Shown here piece by piece: positions 14,557 through 22,667 of a DNA stretch of 64,000 bases; within the stretch, counting starts at the first letter, position 1, and the number at the start of each line of letters is the position of its first letter. The notes below the pieces were generated by a model that worked only from the letters and a program-made list of their open reading frames with translations, searched no databases and had not been told where the DNA came from. This stretch comes from Blastocatellia bacterium UBA7656 (GTDB lineage Bacteria > Acidobacteriota > Blastocatellia > UBA7656), in assembly GCA_002483445.1 (NCBI GenBank), contig DLHY01000150.1:41653-105652 (forward strand). Reading direction: 5' to 3'. A program made the translations under genes and the position numbers.

Positions 14557-17205
14557 CTACATCACCCGCTCTTTCAATTTTCGCAGCACTTCGACAGCCT
14601 GATCGGGCGCGAGGTCTATCACATCGAGGTTTCTCAACTCATCGATTACCACTTCGTTTGCCGCTTCGAAAAGCGTCGGCTGATCCTGTTTCCTTCGCGA
14701 TGGCAGATGCCTTGCGAGCTTGGGCTTGCCCGTCACGTCAAGCTCATTGGCTTCGAGATTGTTTAGAATTTCCCTCGCCCTTTCAATCACTCCGACCGGA
14801 AGGCCAGCGAGTCGCGCCACTTCAAGGCCGTAGGATTTCGACGCGCTGCCTTCGACTACTTTTCTTAAAAACACTATCGTTCCGCCTGAATCTCTCACCG
14901 CCATCTGATAGTTGCGCACTCCGGGAAGCAACTTCGCAAGGTCGGTCATTTCGTGATAGTGAGTCGCAAACAAAGTCTTCGCCGCGTGCTGCGGATTCTC
15001 GTGCAGATACTCAGCTATCGCCCACGCAAGCGATAGCCCGTCGAAGGTCGCCGTCCCGCGCCCGACTTCATCGAGCAGGACGAGGCTTCGCGGAGTCGCG
15101 GTGTTGAGAATGTTTGCAGTCTCGGTCATCTCGACCATGAACGTAGAACGCCCGCGAGCGAGATTGTCCGACGCTCCAACGCGAGTGAATATCCGATCAA
15201 CTATCGCAATCCTTGCTTCATCCGCCGGGACGAATGAGCCGGTCTGAGCCATCAAAACTATGAGCGCGGTCTGTCTCAGATAAACGCTCTTCCCGGCCAT
15301 GTTCGCGCCTGTTAGAACAATCAGACGGTCGGTTGAATTGTTCATGTACGTATCATTATGGATGAATCGTCCTGCCGCGTTTTCGATCACTGGATGACGG
15401 CCCGCTCGGATATAAATTTCATCTTCTTCAGTCAGCGCCGGGCGAACGTAATTTCTTCGCGCTGCTACTTCCGCAAGCGACAACAACACATCCAAAGTGG
15501 CTAGAGCCTGCGCGTCGGCCTGCACGCGACGCGCTTCCATGCCCACGCTCTGGCGAATCGCGTTGAATAACTCCTGCTCGATTTCAAGTATGCGCTCTTC
15601 TGCGCCCAGCACTTTCGATTCGTACTCTTTCAACTCAGGCGTGGTATAGCGTTCGGCGTTCGTGAGCGTCTGCTTTCGCTCATAATTCGCAGGCACGTTG
15701 CGCGCATTCGATTTGCTTATCTCGATGAAGTATCCGAAGACGTTGTTGAATTTTACCCTGAGAGAAGTTATCCCCGTGCGCGTCCTCTCGCGCGATTCTA
15801 TCTGCGCGATTATCGTCTTGTTGGATGTCGCAAGCTCGCGCAACTCGTCAAGCTCCGAGTTGTAACCCGCTCGGATATATCCGCCATCGTTCATCGTCGC
15901 GGGCGGCTCAGGGTCAAGCCCTCTCTCGATCAGTTCGCGAATGTCCGCGAGTTCATCCAGGCTTTCGTTGAGAATTTCGAGCAACGAAGCCGTCGCATCC
16001 GCGAGCAGTTCTCTGATCAGCGGGATCGCATCGGCTGAGTTTTTCAAAGCGACAAGATCGCGCGGAGTCGCCCTTCCCATACTGATGCGGCCAATCAATC
16101 GCTCAAGGTCGGAAACTTTTTTCAACTCCGAGCGCAGGCGGTCGCGCAGAATCAGAGCGTTTTTCAATTCTTCAACCGCGTCGAGTCGCGCTGTAATCTC
16201 GCCCTTTTTCATCGAAGGCCGCAGCGTCCACTGCTTCAAAAGCCGCGATCCCATTCCTGTCACCGTATCGTCAAGCACGCCTGCCAGCGTCCGCTGTTTC
16301 GATCCATCGAGCGATTCGATCAGTTCGAGATTTCGCACCGTAGTCGAATCGAGTATCAGATAATCGTTCGGCTCGAAGTAGGAAAGCCCGGTGATGTGCG
16401 AAGCCTCGGCCCGCTGAGTTTCGCGCACATATTGAAGCGCCGCGCCCGCTGCGACGATGGCCATCTCTTTGCCAGTGAGTCCGAACCCATCGAGAGAGGC
16501 GACATCGAAATGCTGTAGCAAAAGATCGCGGCTGCTCTCGAATGAAAAGACCCATTCATCCTGCGCATTGAGCGAAGTCTCGCGGCCCGTGAGCGCGAAC
16601 GCTTCCGTCTCGTTCTCTTCGCCCTCGCTCTCGCGCTTCGCGCCTCTCTTGAACAGTGGTTCGAGCGAGCGCGGGAAAATAATTTCGCGCGGGGCGAAGG
16701 AATCCAATTGATCAAGCGTCTGCTGCCAAGCCCCCTCGCCCGCAAATTCCGTGACGACGAATTCGCCCGTCGAGAGATCCAAAAACGCCGCAGCCATTCC
16801 CTGCCCCGCGCCGAAGACTGAAGCGAGATAATTATTCTCGCGGGCTTCGAGCAACTGAGTGTCAATCGCCGTTCCGGGCGTGATGATGCGGACGACTTCG
16901 CGGCGCACGAGTTTCGTCGCCTTCTTTGCGTCTTCGGTCTGATCGCAGATGGCTACGCGATAGCCCTTGCGAACGAGTTTGGCTATGTAGCCGCTGGCCG
17001 CGTGATAAGGCACGCCGCACATGGGGACGGGAGCGCCTCGCTCGCGGTTGCGCGCGGTGAGCGTGATTTCGAGTTCCTTCGATCCTATCACCGCATCATC
17101 GAAGAACAGTTCATAGAAATCGCCCAGTCGAAAAAAAAGAATAGTGCCGGGATGCTGGCGTTTGATCTCCTGATACTGACGGAGCATTGGAGTGGCATAT
17201 TGCAT
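14557..17205 (-). CDS. mutS: DNA mismatch repair ATPase MutS
   Basis: Recognises mismatches and short loops and recruits MutL. The N-terminal mismatch-binding domain has GTILFFRLGDFYELFF with the Phe-x-Glu mismatch wedge region (GDFYE). The connector, core and clamp domains follow, then the ATPase with Walker A TGANMAGKS (about residue 615), STFMVEMTE, Walker B LVLLDEVGRGT and the ATHYHE motif. 882 aa from ATG 17205, which has AAAGGAC 5 nt upstream; upstream in-frame ATGs fall inside the heptamer tract. The final codons KLKERVM are duplicated at 13978-13997. Confidence 0.97.
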   Translation of the reverse strand: MQYATPMLRQYQEIKRQHPGTILFFRLGDFYELFFDDAVIGSKELEITLTARNRERGAPVPMCGVPYHAASGYIAKLVRKGYRVAICDQTEDAKKATKLVRREVVRIITPGTAIDTQLLEARENNYLASVFGAGQGMAAAFLDLSTGEFVVTEFAGEGAWQQTLDQLDSFAPREIIFPRSLEPLFKRGAKRESEGEENETEAFALTGRETSLNAQDEWVFSFESSRDLLLQHFDVASLDGFGLTGKEMAIVAAGAALQYVRETQRAEASHITGLSYFEPNDYLILDSTTVRNLELIESLDGSKQRTLAGVLDDTVTGMGSRLLKQWTLRPSMKKGEITARLDAVEELKNALILRDRLRSELKKVSDLERLIGRISMGRATPRDLVALKNSADAIPLIRELLADATASLLEILNESLDELADIRELIERGLDPEPPATMNDGGYIRAGYNSELDELRELATSNKTIIAQIESRERTRTGITSLRVKFNNVFGYFIEISKSNARNVPANYERKQTLTNAERYTTPELKEYESKVLGAEERILEIEQELFNAIRQSVGMEARRVQADAQALATLDVLLSLAEVAARRNYVRPALTEEDEIYIRAGRHPVIENAAGRFIHNDTYMNNSTDRLIVLTGANMAGKSVYLRQTALIVLMAQTGSFVPADEARIAIVDRIFTRVGASDNLARGRSTFMVEMTETANILNTATPRSLVLLDEVGRGTATFDGLSLAWAIAEYLHENPQHAAKTLFATHYHEMTDLAKLLPGVRNYQMAVRDSGGTIVFLRKVVEGSASKSYGLEVARLAGLPVGVIERAREILNNLEANELDVTGKPKLARHLPSRRKQDQPTLFEAANEVVIDELRNLDVIDLAPDQAVEVLRKLKERVM

Positions 17206-17310
17206 GTTTGTCCTTTGTCCTTCGTCCCTTGTCATTTGTCACTCGTGGTCATCAGCTTTTTTCGAGCCTGACGATGACGAACAAAGGACAAAGGACAAAG
17301 GACAAAGGAC
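17206..17310. repeat. Inverted pair of heptamer tracts between pfkA and mutS
   Basis: TTTGTCC-type units (17206-17240, with variants TTCGTCC, CTTGTCA) face GGACAAA-type units (17281-17308, four near-perfect copies). Period 7 nt. On the minus strand the first tract becomes the mutS leader and supplies its ribosome binding site. The two tracts can pair into a long hairpin. Confidence 0.75.
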
Positions 17311-17311
17311 A

Positions 17312-18349
17312 TTATCCAAAAAATACTTCTGCGGTGCGATAGATATCTTCGCTGACGGTTTTGAATTTGTCGGCGATTTCTTCGAGCGGAACGCTCGTGA
17401 TTTCGGTTCCGCGAAGGGCGGTCATCTTCCCGAACTCGCCGCGCTCGGCCATCTCGACTGCGTGAACCCCGAAGCGGGTGGCAAGCACGCGGTCGTAAGC
17501 TGTGGGCGTCCCTCCTCGCTGAATGTAGCCAAGCACGGTGACGCGAGTTGAAATTTTCGCGCGCTCCTCGATGTGACGCGCCAACACCTGGCCGATTCCG
17601 CCCAGCCTCTCTTTGCGATAGATGCTCTCCTTCTGCTCCGATGTGACGAAATCCTCATCCGGGTGCGGGCGCGCGTCTTCGGCCACGACGACTATCGAGA
17701 AGGGTCTTCCCTTTTCTTTTCGCTCCGTGAGCATCTGACAAATTTCCGATATGCGAAAAGGTTTTTCCGGGATCAAAATGATATCGGCGGCTCCGGCCAA
17801 TCCTGCATAGACGGCTATCCATCCGCTGTGGCGGCCCATCACTTCGACGACCATCACGCGATGATGAGCCTCGGCTGTCGTGTGCAGTCGGTCTATGGCT
17901 TCGGTCGCTATTGAAACGGCGGTGTCGAAGCCGAAGCTGTAATCAGTTCCCGGCACATCGTTATCGATGGTCTTGGGGATGCCGATTATCGGATAGCCAT
18001 GATCGCGCCACATTCGCATCGAGGCGGAGAGCGTGCCGTTGCCGCCTGCGACTATCAGAGAGCCGAGTCCGTATTTCTTCCAGTGTTCGCGAATCCGCTG
18101 AAGCGATTCTTCATCCTCAAGCGGATTGCATCGAGATGTGCCGAGTATGGTTCCGCCTTTGTATTGAATACCTGCGACCGAATAGCGGGTGAGCGGTTCT
18201 ATATCGCCGTCGATCAGTCCCTGCCAGCCGGAGTGAATGCCGAGGACAGGAGTTTTTTCCGATGTGGCGCGGCGAACCACGGCCCGTATGACAGCGTTGA
18301 GTCCGGGGCAATCGCCTCCTCCAGTCATTATTCCGAGATAATTATCCAT
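17312..18349 (-). CDS. pfkA: 6-phosphofructokinase
   Basis: Phosphorylates fructose 6-phosphate in glycolysis. GIMTGGGDCPGLNAVIR is the nucleotide loop, GGNGTLSA the phosphoryl-donor loop, PKTIDNDVPGTD the catalytic segment, and VEVMGRHSGW the substrate loop. The donor-deciding residues are Gly in GGNGT (ATP-type) and Lys in PKTIDND (more often in PPi enzymes). The Gly/Lys pair is known from ATP-dependent actinobacterial enzymes (group III), so ATP is the more likely donor. 345 aa is normal. Divergent from tsaB across a 92-bp gap. Confidence 0.93.
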   Translation of the reverse strand: MDNYLGIMTGGGDCPGLNAVIRAVVRRATSEKTPVLGIHSGWQGLIDGDIEPLTRYSVAGIQYKGGTILGTSRCNPLEDEESLQRIREHWKKYGLGSLIVAGGNGTLSASMRMWRDHGYPIIGIPKTIDNDVPGTDYSFGFDTAVSIATEAIDRLHTTAEAHHRVMVVEVMGRHSGWIAVYAGLAGAADIILIPEKPFRISEICQMLTERKEKGRPFSIVVVAEDARPHPDEDFVTSEQKESIYRKERLGGIGQVLARHIEERAKISTRVTVLGYIQRGGTPTAYDRVLATRFGVHAVEMAERGEFGKMTALRGTEITSVPLEEIADKFKTVSEDIYRTAEVFFG

Positions 18350-18441
18350 GATGAATTCAGCCTGTTCCCATCTGGGGTTTCCTCAGCGCGGCTTTGCAAG
18401 GTTGTTTCTCACATGACCGAAAATATATAATCGCCCATCGA

Positions 18442-19209
18442 ATGGAAAACAGTCCAGAGAGTCTTGAGAGTCCAGAGAGTCTAGTGCTTGCGCTCGACAC
18501 CGCATCGAAGGCGACGAGCCTCGCCCTGTTCGCGCAGACGCGCACGATTGCGACGCTGGGCGTTGAAGCGGATGAGCGGCGAAGCGAGCGGTTGTGGGCT
18601 GAGGTTGAATTTCTGCTCGACGAAGCAGGGAGGACGCTCGCGGATATCGATCTGTTCGCCGTCTGCACAGGGCCGGGAGGATTCACGGGGTTGAGAGTCG
18701 GAATAGCCGCGATAAAAGGTTTCGCTCTGGCAAGCGGTCGCCCTGTGGTCGGGGTGACTTCGCTCGAAGCTGCGGCCTTCGCTGCTGCGCCCGCCGAGCT
18801 TGTGTGCGCGCTCATCGGGTCATACAAAGGCGAGGTTTACTCTCAGCTTTTTTCATTCGATGCGGACGGCGCGCCCGTGGCTGAAACCGAGCCTGCGGTT
18901 GGACTGATTACAGAAACCATTGAACAAGTGGCCGAAATCGATGATATTGTCTTTGCCGGAGACGCCCTCGCGGAAAATCTTGACGCAATCAGACAATCGA
19001 GCGGCAACAGGCAGGGCTGGGAGATAAAAGCGACGCCGCGCTTTATGGCCGAAAGCATCGCGCGCCTTGCGGTGATAAAATCCGGTCGCGGTCTGGCGAC
19101 GACGGCTTCAGAATTGCGGGCATGTTATGTGAGGCGGGCGGAGGCTGAAATAAAGCTGTCGCTGGGACTGTTGGGATCGAAGATCAAACGCATTTTGAGG
19201 GCGAGGTGA
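18442..19209 (+). CDS. tsaB: tRNA threonylcarbamoyladenosine biosynthesis protein TsaB
   Basis: Partner of TsaD and TsaE in forming t6A37 on ANN-decoding tRNAs. LVLALDTASKATSLALF near residue 15 and FAVCTGPGGFTGLRVGIAAIKGFAL (about 70-95) are the TsaB ASKHA signatures. ATG 18442 is chosen because the upstream frame carries no conserved sequence. The first codons contain a duplicated GAGTCCAGAGAGTCT unit coding for ESPESLESPESL-like serine/glutamate residues. The stop overlaps rimI (GTGA). Confidence 0.93.
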   Translation: MENSPESLESPESLVLALDTASKATSLALFAQTRTIATLGVEADERRSERLWAEVEFLLDEAGRTLADIDLFAVCTGPGGFTGLRVGIAAIKGFALASGRPVVGVTSLEAAAFAAAPAELVCALIGSYKGEVYSQLFSFDADGAPVAETEPAVGLITETIEQVAEIDDIVFAGDALAENLDAIRQSSGNRQGWEIKATPRFMAESIARLAVIKSGRGLATTASELRACYVRRAEAEIKLSLGLLGSKIKRILRAR

Positions 19210-19721
19210 AGGGGGCAGGAAAGTTGTCAGTCAGTTCGAGAGAGCAAAGCCACGAATCCTATCTCAGACCTTTCGTGGTAACCCGTATGCATGAGGATGA
19301 CCTCAGCTTGGTGGTCGAGATAGAGGAACAAAGCGGGCTGAATCGCTGGGGCTATGATGCATATCGGCGAGAGCTGCTCACCAACGCAAACGCGGTTATG
19401 TTCGTGGCTCGCAATCTCTACCCCGGCCCTTCGATCATAGGCTTTCTCGCCGGTTGGACTGTTGAAGACGAGATGCACATCAACAATATAGCCACGCACC
19501 CGGAATACAGAAGGATGGGCGTAGGCGAGAGCCTTATGGATGCGGCAATAGAAGAAAGCTGGCGTCACGGCGCTCGTTATGTGCTGTTGGAAGTAAGGGC
19601 GTCGAACGAGTCGGCGCAACTGCTTTATCGCAAGCTCGGATTCTCCTTCGTCGCCCGCCGAAGGGATTATTATCGCTTTCCTACTGAAGACGCTTTCGTG
19701 ATGAAGCTCGAAATGAAATGA
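19206..19721 (+). CDS. rimI: Ribosomal protein S18-alanine N-acetyltransferase RimI
   Basis: GNAT acetyltransferase. The acetyl-CoA loop RRMGVGESLMDAAI (about residues 100-113) and the C-terminal VRASNESAQLLYRKLGFSFVARRRDYY are characteristic of RimI. GTG 19206 overlaps the tsaB stop by 4 nt, the usual tsaB-rimI arrangement. The N-terminal 20 residues extend beyond the typical start; an internal ATG at residue 28 is a possible alternative. Confidence 0.9.
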   Translation: MKGAGKLSVSSREQSHESYLRPFVVTRMHEDDLSLVVEIEEQSGLNRWGYDAYRRELLTNANAVMFVARNLYPGPSIIGFLAGWTVEDEMHINNIATHPEYRRMGVGESLMDAAIEESWRHGARYVLLEVRASNESAQLLYRKLGFSFVARRRDYYRFPTEDAFVMKLEMK

Positions 19722-19727
19722 TCTATC

Positions 19728-20129
19728 TCAGGTAAGCCGATATATATATGCGTCTTCTATGAGAGAGCCGTTGATCATGTTATTGAGAAGCCTGATTCCA
19801 TGAGTTCCTTCGGCTTTCACAAAGCGGCGCAATAAGAGAATGAGCGAGTCTTTTGAATCAACGACTGTTATATCCTTCAACTCAATTTTTGATTGACCTT
19901 CAGGCATTTTGGCAATTACAGACTGGATTTGTTTGTAGGCTTTTTTCGGGCCATCAAGCTCCACATTCGGGCTTGCTATTATGAGCCGCCATGCGTTTGC
20001 ATCAAGCTCATAAAACCAGAGCGAGGCAGACGCCTTGAAATGCGCTTCATCAAGGAGGCGTATCAACTCTGCTCCGGCGGAAATCATCTCACGCGATAAT
20101 GATTCTTTCACCAAAATCTCTGTAGCCAT
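19728..20129 (-). CDS. Uncharacterised partner of the HEPN protein
   Basis: 133-aa protein of unknown family. It has an N-terminal helix (MISAGAELIRLLDEAHF), a central strand-rich part (SLWFYELDANAWRLIIASPNVEL) and a basic stretch LLLRRFVKAEGTHGIRLLNNMING. Its ATG lies 22 nt inside the end of the HEPN gene, so they are co-translated. The pairing looks like a two-gene toxin-antitoxin-style module, but this is not a recognisable MNT nucleotidyltransferase, the common HEPN partner. Confidence 0.6.
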   Translation of the reverse strand: MATEILVKESLSREMISAGAELIRLLDEAHFKASASLWFYELDANAWRLIIASPNVELDGPKKAYKQIQSVIAKMPEGQSKIELKDITVVDSKDSLILLLRRFVKAEGTHGIRLLNNMINGSLIEDAYIYRLT

Positions 20130-20524
20130 GTCAAAATCCCATTCTTTCTGCTTACTATCGCCGAACGAAAATCTTTCGCTTTGGCTCTCGTTATAGAGGT
20201 CGAATAGCGCGACTTTTCATTCCAGTCTTTTACAATCGTCCAGTTCACTTCAAAGCTCGGATTCTTCTTTCTTTCGTTACGATGTTCCTGCTCAAGCCCG
20301 GAAAGATTGAGCAGTTTGTTCAAGTCATGAGTGTAGCTGCCTTTAACCCGTTCCAAATCAGGAAAATCATATCGCTTTGTTTGTCTGGCAATGTATGCCT
20401 TGAAAGCGCACTCGACAGCATATCCCAGGAGGTAGTAAGCCCCCTCATAACATCGATTGTCAAGAAGAGCCTTCGCCTCCCTGAGCCTGATCCTGGTGAG
20501 CTTCTGAAAATCGGCGCGATTCAT
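20108..20524 (-). CDS. HEPN-domain protein
   Basis: 138 aa, all helical. LREAKALLDNRCYEGAYYLLGYAVECAFKAYIA (residues about 14-46) and YTHDLNKLLNLSGL form the HEPN core. HEPN proteins are often RNases with an Arg-x4-6-His motif; I do not see a clear copy near the C-terminus (RSAIVSRKNG), so it may be inactive or only a binding protein. It precedes and overlaps the 133-aa gene by 22 nt. Confidence 0.72.
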   Translation of the reverse strand: MNRADFQKLTRIRLREAKALLDNRCYEGAYYLLGYAVECAFKAYIARQTKRYDFPDLERVKGSYTHDLNKLLNLSGLEQEHRNERKKNPSFEVNWTIVKDWNEKSRYSTSITRAKAKDFRSAIVSRKNGILTWLQRFW

Positions 20525-20753
20525 AACTCAGATTATGCTTGATCCGGGATTCATTAGCCAATTCGTGTCTTGTGATGCTTTACAAAAAAACTCGCAGACA
20601 ACCCGAGTACATAGAGAAGAAGGCAGGTAATCCGCATCTTATCAAGATGATCGCTTTCATCATTTCTTCTGGCAAAAATTTCTCTCTAAATTCCCCACAG
20701 CGCGCAGGCGTGCTATAGTTTTTCTTCTCATTATTTTCTGCTTGGAGGACGTT

Positions 20754-21311
20754 ATGAAAAAAACTATCACCGTCGTGATTTCTTTCGCTATGTTTGCGGC
20801 ATTGGCCATCGCGCAGGTTAAAGATGAACGACTCGCAAAGATCGAGCAGGAACTTAAAGGCGATGTTCCGCGCTTTCTATGTCTGAATGAAAACTTCGCC
20901 ACTGCCGGTCAGCCTTCCGACGCCGCTTTCGCAAAGCTCGCTTCGAACGGATTCAAATCCGTCCTCAACCTTCGCACTGATTCGGAAGGAGTCGATCTCG
21001 CTCACGAGCGCGAGATGATCGAAAAAGCCGGACTTCGCTACATCAACATCCCCGTGGGCAGAGGCCCGTTCAAGGAAGAGCAGGTCAAAGAGTTCATCCT
21101 TACGGTCAAAGACAAAAAGAATCAGCCGATGATGATTCACTGCGGCTCGGCCAATCGAGTGGGCGCTTTCTGGATGGTTTACCTCGTACTCGATCAGGGC
21201 ATCGCGGAAGACAAAGCTTTGGAAGAAGCAGTGCGCATAGGGCTGACCAGTCCTGATTTGAAGAAAGCGGCTCAGGATTACATCGCCGCTCACAAACAGG
21301 TCGCAAAATGA
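20754..21311 (+). CDS. Exported protein-tyrosine-phosphatase-like protein (DUF442/BLH type)
   Basis: Signal peptide MKKTITVVISFAMFAALAIA, then a dual-specificity-phosphatase-like domain: FATAGQPSDAAFAKLASNG, SVLNLRTDSEG and the P-loop MIHCGSANRVGAFW. The Cys and Arg are separated by four residues, as in beta-lactamase-hydrolase-like phosphatases of this group rather than the classical five. ATG 20754 has GGAGG 5 nt upstream. About 185 aa. The stop overlaps larE (ATGA), so both are co-translated despite different compartments. Substrate unknown. Confidence 0.8.
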   Translation: MKKTITVVISFAMFAALAIAQVKDERLAKIEQELKGDVPRFLCLNENFATAGQPSDAAFAKLASNGFKSVLNLRTDSEGVDLAHEREMIEKAGLRYINIPVGRGPFKEEQVKEFILTVKDKKNQPMMIHCGSANRVGAFWMVYLVLDQGIAEDKALEEAVRIGLTSPDLKKAAQDYIAAHKQVAK

Positions 21312-22111
21312 TCGAAGAGAAAGAGCAGAAGCTCAGAGAGACTTTGCGCCGATTAGGCTCTGTCATAGTAGCTTTCAGCGGCGGAACGGATAGCGCATAT
21401 CTCGCCTACATTGCTAACACTGAGCTTGGAGAGCGGGCGCTGGCCGTAACGGGCGACAGCGCTTCTTATCCGACTTTTCAGCGCGAGATGGCTGAAAAGC
21501 TGATTTCCCGATTCGGCATCCGTCACACGGTTTTGCTCACCGAAGAATTTGAAGACTCGAACTACACTTCCAATCCCGCCAATCGCTGCTACTACTGCAA
21601 GAGTGAACTCTACTCGAAGCTCCGGCAACTGGCCGATGAGCGCGGTTTTGCGGTCATACTCGACGGAACGAACGCCGACGACGAGGGGGATTATCGCCCC
21701 GGACGACAGGCCGCCCGCGAACGAGGCGTCCGCTCGCCACTGCTCGAATGCGGACTTACTAAGCCTGAGATTCGAGAGTTAAGTCGCCGCGCTGATCTCC
21801 CGACCTGGGATGAACCGGCTTCGGCGTGCCTCTCGTCGCGCGTGCCTTACGGTCAGGTCGTCACTATCGAGAAAGTTTCGATGGTGGATCGCGCCGAAAG
21901 CGAATTGAAGCGAATGGGATTTCGTCAGGTGCGAGTGCGCCATCACGGAGAGATCGCCCGCATAGAAATTTCCACAGGCGAACTTCCGCGCGCAATGAAC
22001 GTCGAGGTGGCCGCGCGTATGTCTGCGGCTTTGAAGTCGCTGGGGTTTCGCTATGTCGCGCTCGACCTCGAAGGCTATCGCACGGGATCGCTCAACGAAG
22101 CATTGAGATAA
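21308..22111 (+). CDS. larE: LarE-type ATP-dependent sacrificial sulfur transferase
   Basis: PP-loop enzyme that adenylates a carboxylate and donates sulfur, in the nickel-pincer cofactor pathway of lactate racemase. FSGGTDSAYL is the PP-loop (about residue 24), NRCYYCKSELY and the DEPASACLSSRVPYG segment hold the cysteines; the Cys in ASACL matches the sacrificial Cys of single-Cys LarE. 267 aa is normal. larA, larB and larC are not in the window, so it may serve another nickel-pincer enzyme or a related sulfur transfer. Confidence 0.88.
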   Translation: MIEEKEQKLRETLRRLGSVIVAFSGGTDSAYLAYIANTELGERALAVTGDSASYPTFQREMAEKLISRFGIRHTVLLTEEFEDSNYTSNPANRCYYCKSELYSKLRQLADERGFAVILDGTNADDEGDYRPGRQAARERGVRSPLLECGLTKPEIRELSRRADLPTWDEPASACLSSRVPYGQVVTIEKVSMVDRAESELKRMGFRQVRVRHHGEIARIEISTGELPRAMNVEVAARMSAALKSLGFRYVALDLEGYRTGSLNEALR

Positions 22112-22127
22112 ACAACCTGAATCAATT

Positions 22128-22172
22128 TGACGCGGATCAGAAAACAGATCGATATCGATCCGCGTTCAGTTC
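22128..22172. repeat. Foldback repeat, GCGGATC class
   Basis: GACGCGGATC and GATCCGCGTTC arms around a centre containing GATCGATATCGATC. Related to foldbacks at 36378-36472, 59042-59100 and 61941-62022. The rest of the 556-bp gap to the next gene holds the sites listed next and otherwise nothing I recognise. Confidence 0.5.
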
Positions 22173-22383
22173 TTTTCGATTGCCGCTTCGATATATTTCT
22201 CGCCAGCCATAGTTTGATTTCATCATCCTGTCCGGTGCGATACGCTATTACGCTATTATTTACTCAGCCTCCGCTTCGTGATATAAGTCAAGGCGTAAGG
22301 TGGTTGCCTTACTCGAAACGTGCATCCCCTGAGAATGTGCATCTGTCCCCCGAACGAGTTCAGGGAGCTTTAAATTAAAGAAA

Positions 22384-22417
22384 GAAGCTTTCGCCCAAAG
22401 GGGCCGCGCTTTTTTTC
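22384..22417 (+). terminator. Possible Rho-independent terminator or attenuator
   Basis: AAGC...CCC-AAAG-GGG...GCTT imperfect hairpin followed directly by seven T residues, in the long leader of the AONS-family gene. The stem has mismatches, so it is a weak call; it may end larE transcripts or attenuate the next gene. Confidence 0.35.
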
Positions 22418-22572
22418 TGCCCAACAGTGTGCAATCAGCGGTCGTCTTTCGTATTGCCCTCGCAATCCGGCAGGCTCGCTTGCAGGGAGAGGTGTGCGCA
22501 CTCCTTTTTCTCGCCAGTCGCCAGTGCAACAAGCGCGTCTGTCAATCCTTCCCGAATTGCTGAAACAGTCCG

Positions 22573-22660
22573 GTAGCGCAATCTGTCAGATCGCGCGGCC
22601 TGAAAGTACGCAATTTGAAACCGCGCAAGCTGACAGCTTGCGCCACGATTTCAAAGGAGC
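22573..22660. repeat. REP-like palindrome, GCAGGCTGACAGC class (copy A)
   Basis: GCGCAATCTGTCAG at the left pairs with GCTGACAGCTTGCGCCAC at the right; the centre carries CTGAAAGTACG, matching CCGAAAGTATG of the other copies. The element ends 8 nt before the AAAGGAG-started gene, so it forms its leader. Other copies: 52283-52375, 53611-53704, 55161-55254. Confidence 0.65.
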
Positions 22661-22667
22661 AAAGAAA

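Noticed and set aside
17206..17310. Regular repeats looked at first like a small CRISPR array.
   Set aside because: Units are 7 nt with no spacers and no cas genes anywhere in the window.
22494..22667. 58-codon upstream extension of the AONS-family gene.
   Set aside because: It runs through REP-like copy A, and a good AAAGGAG site precedes ATG 22668.
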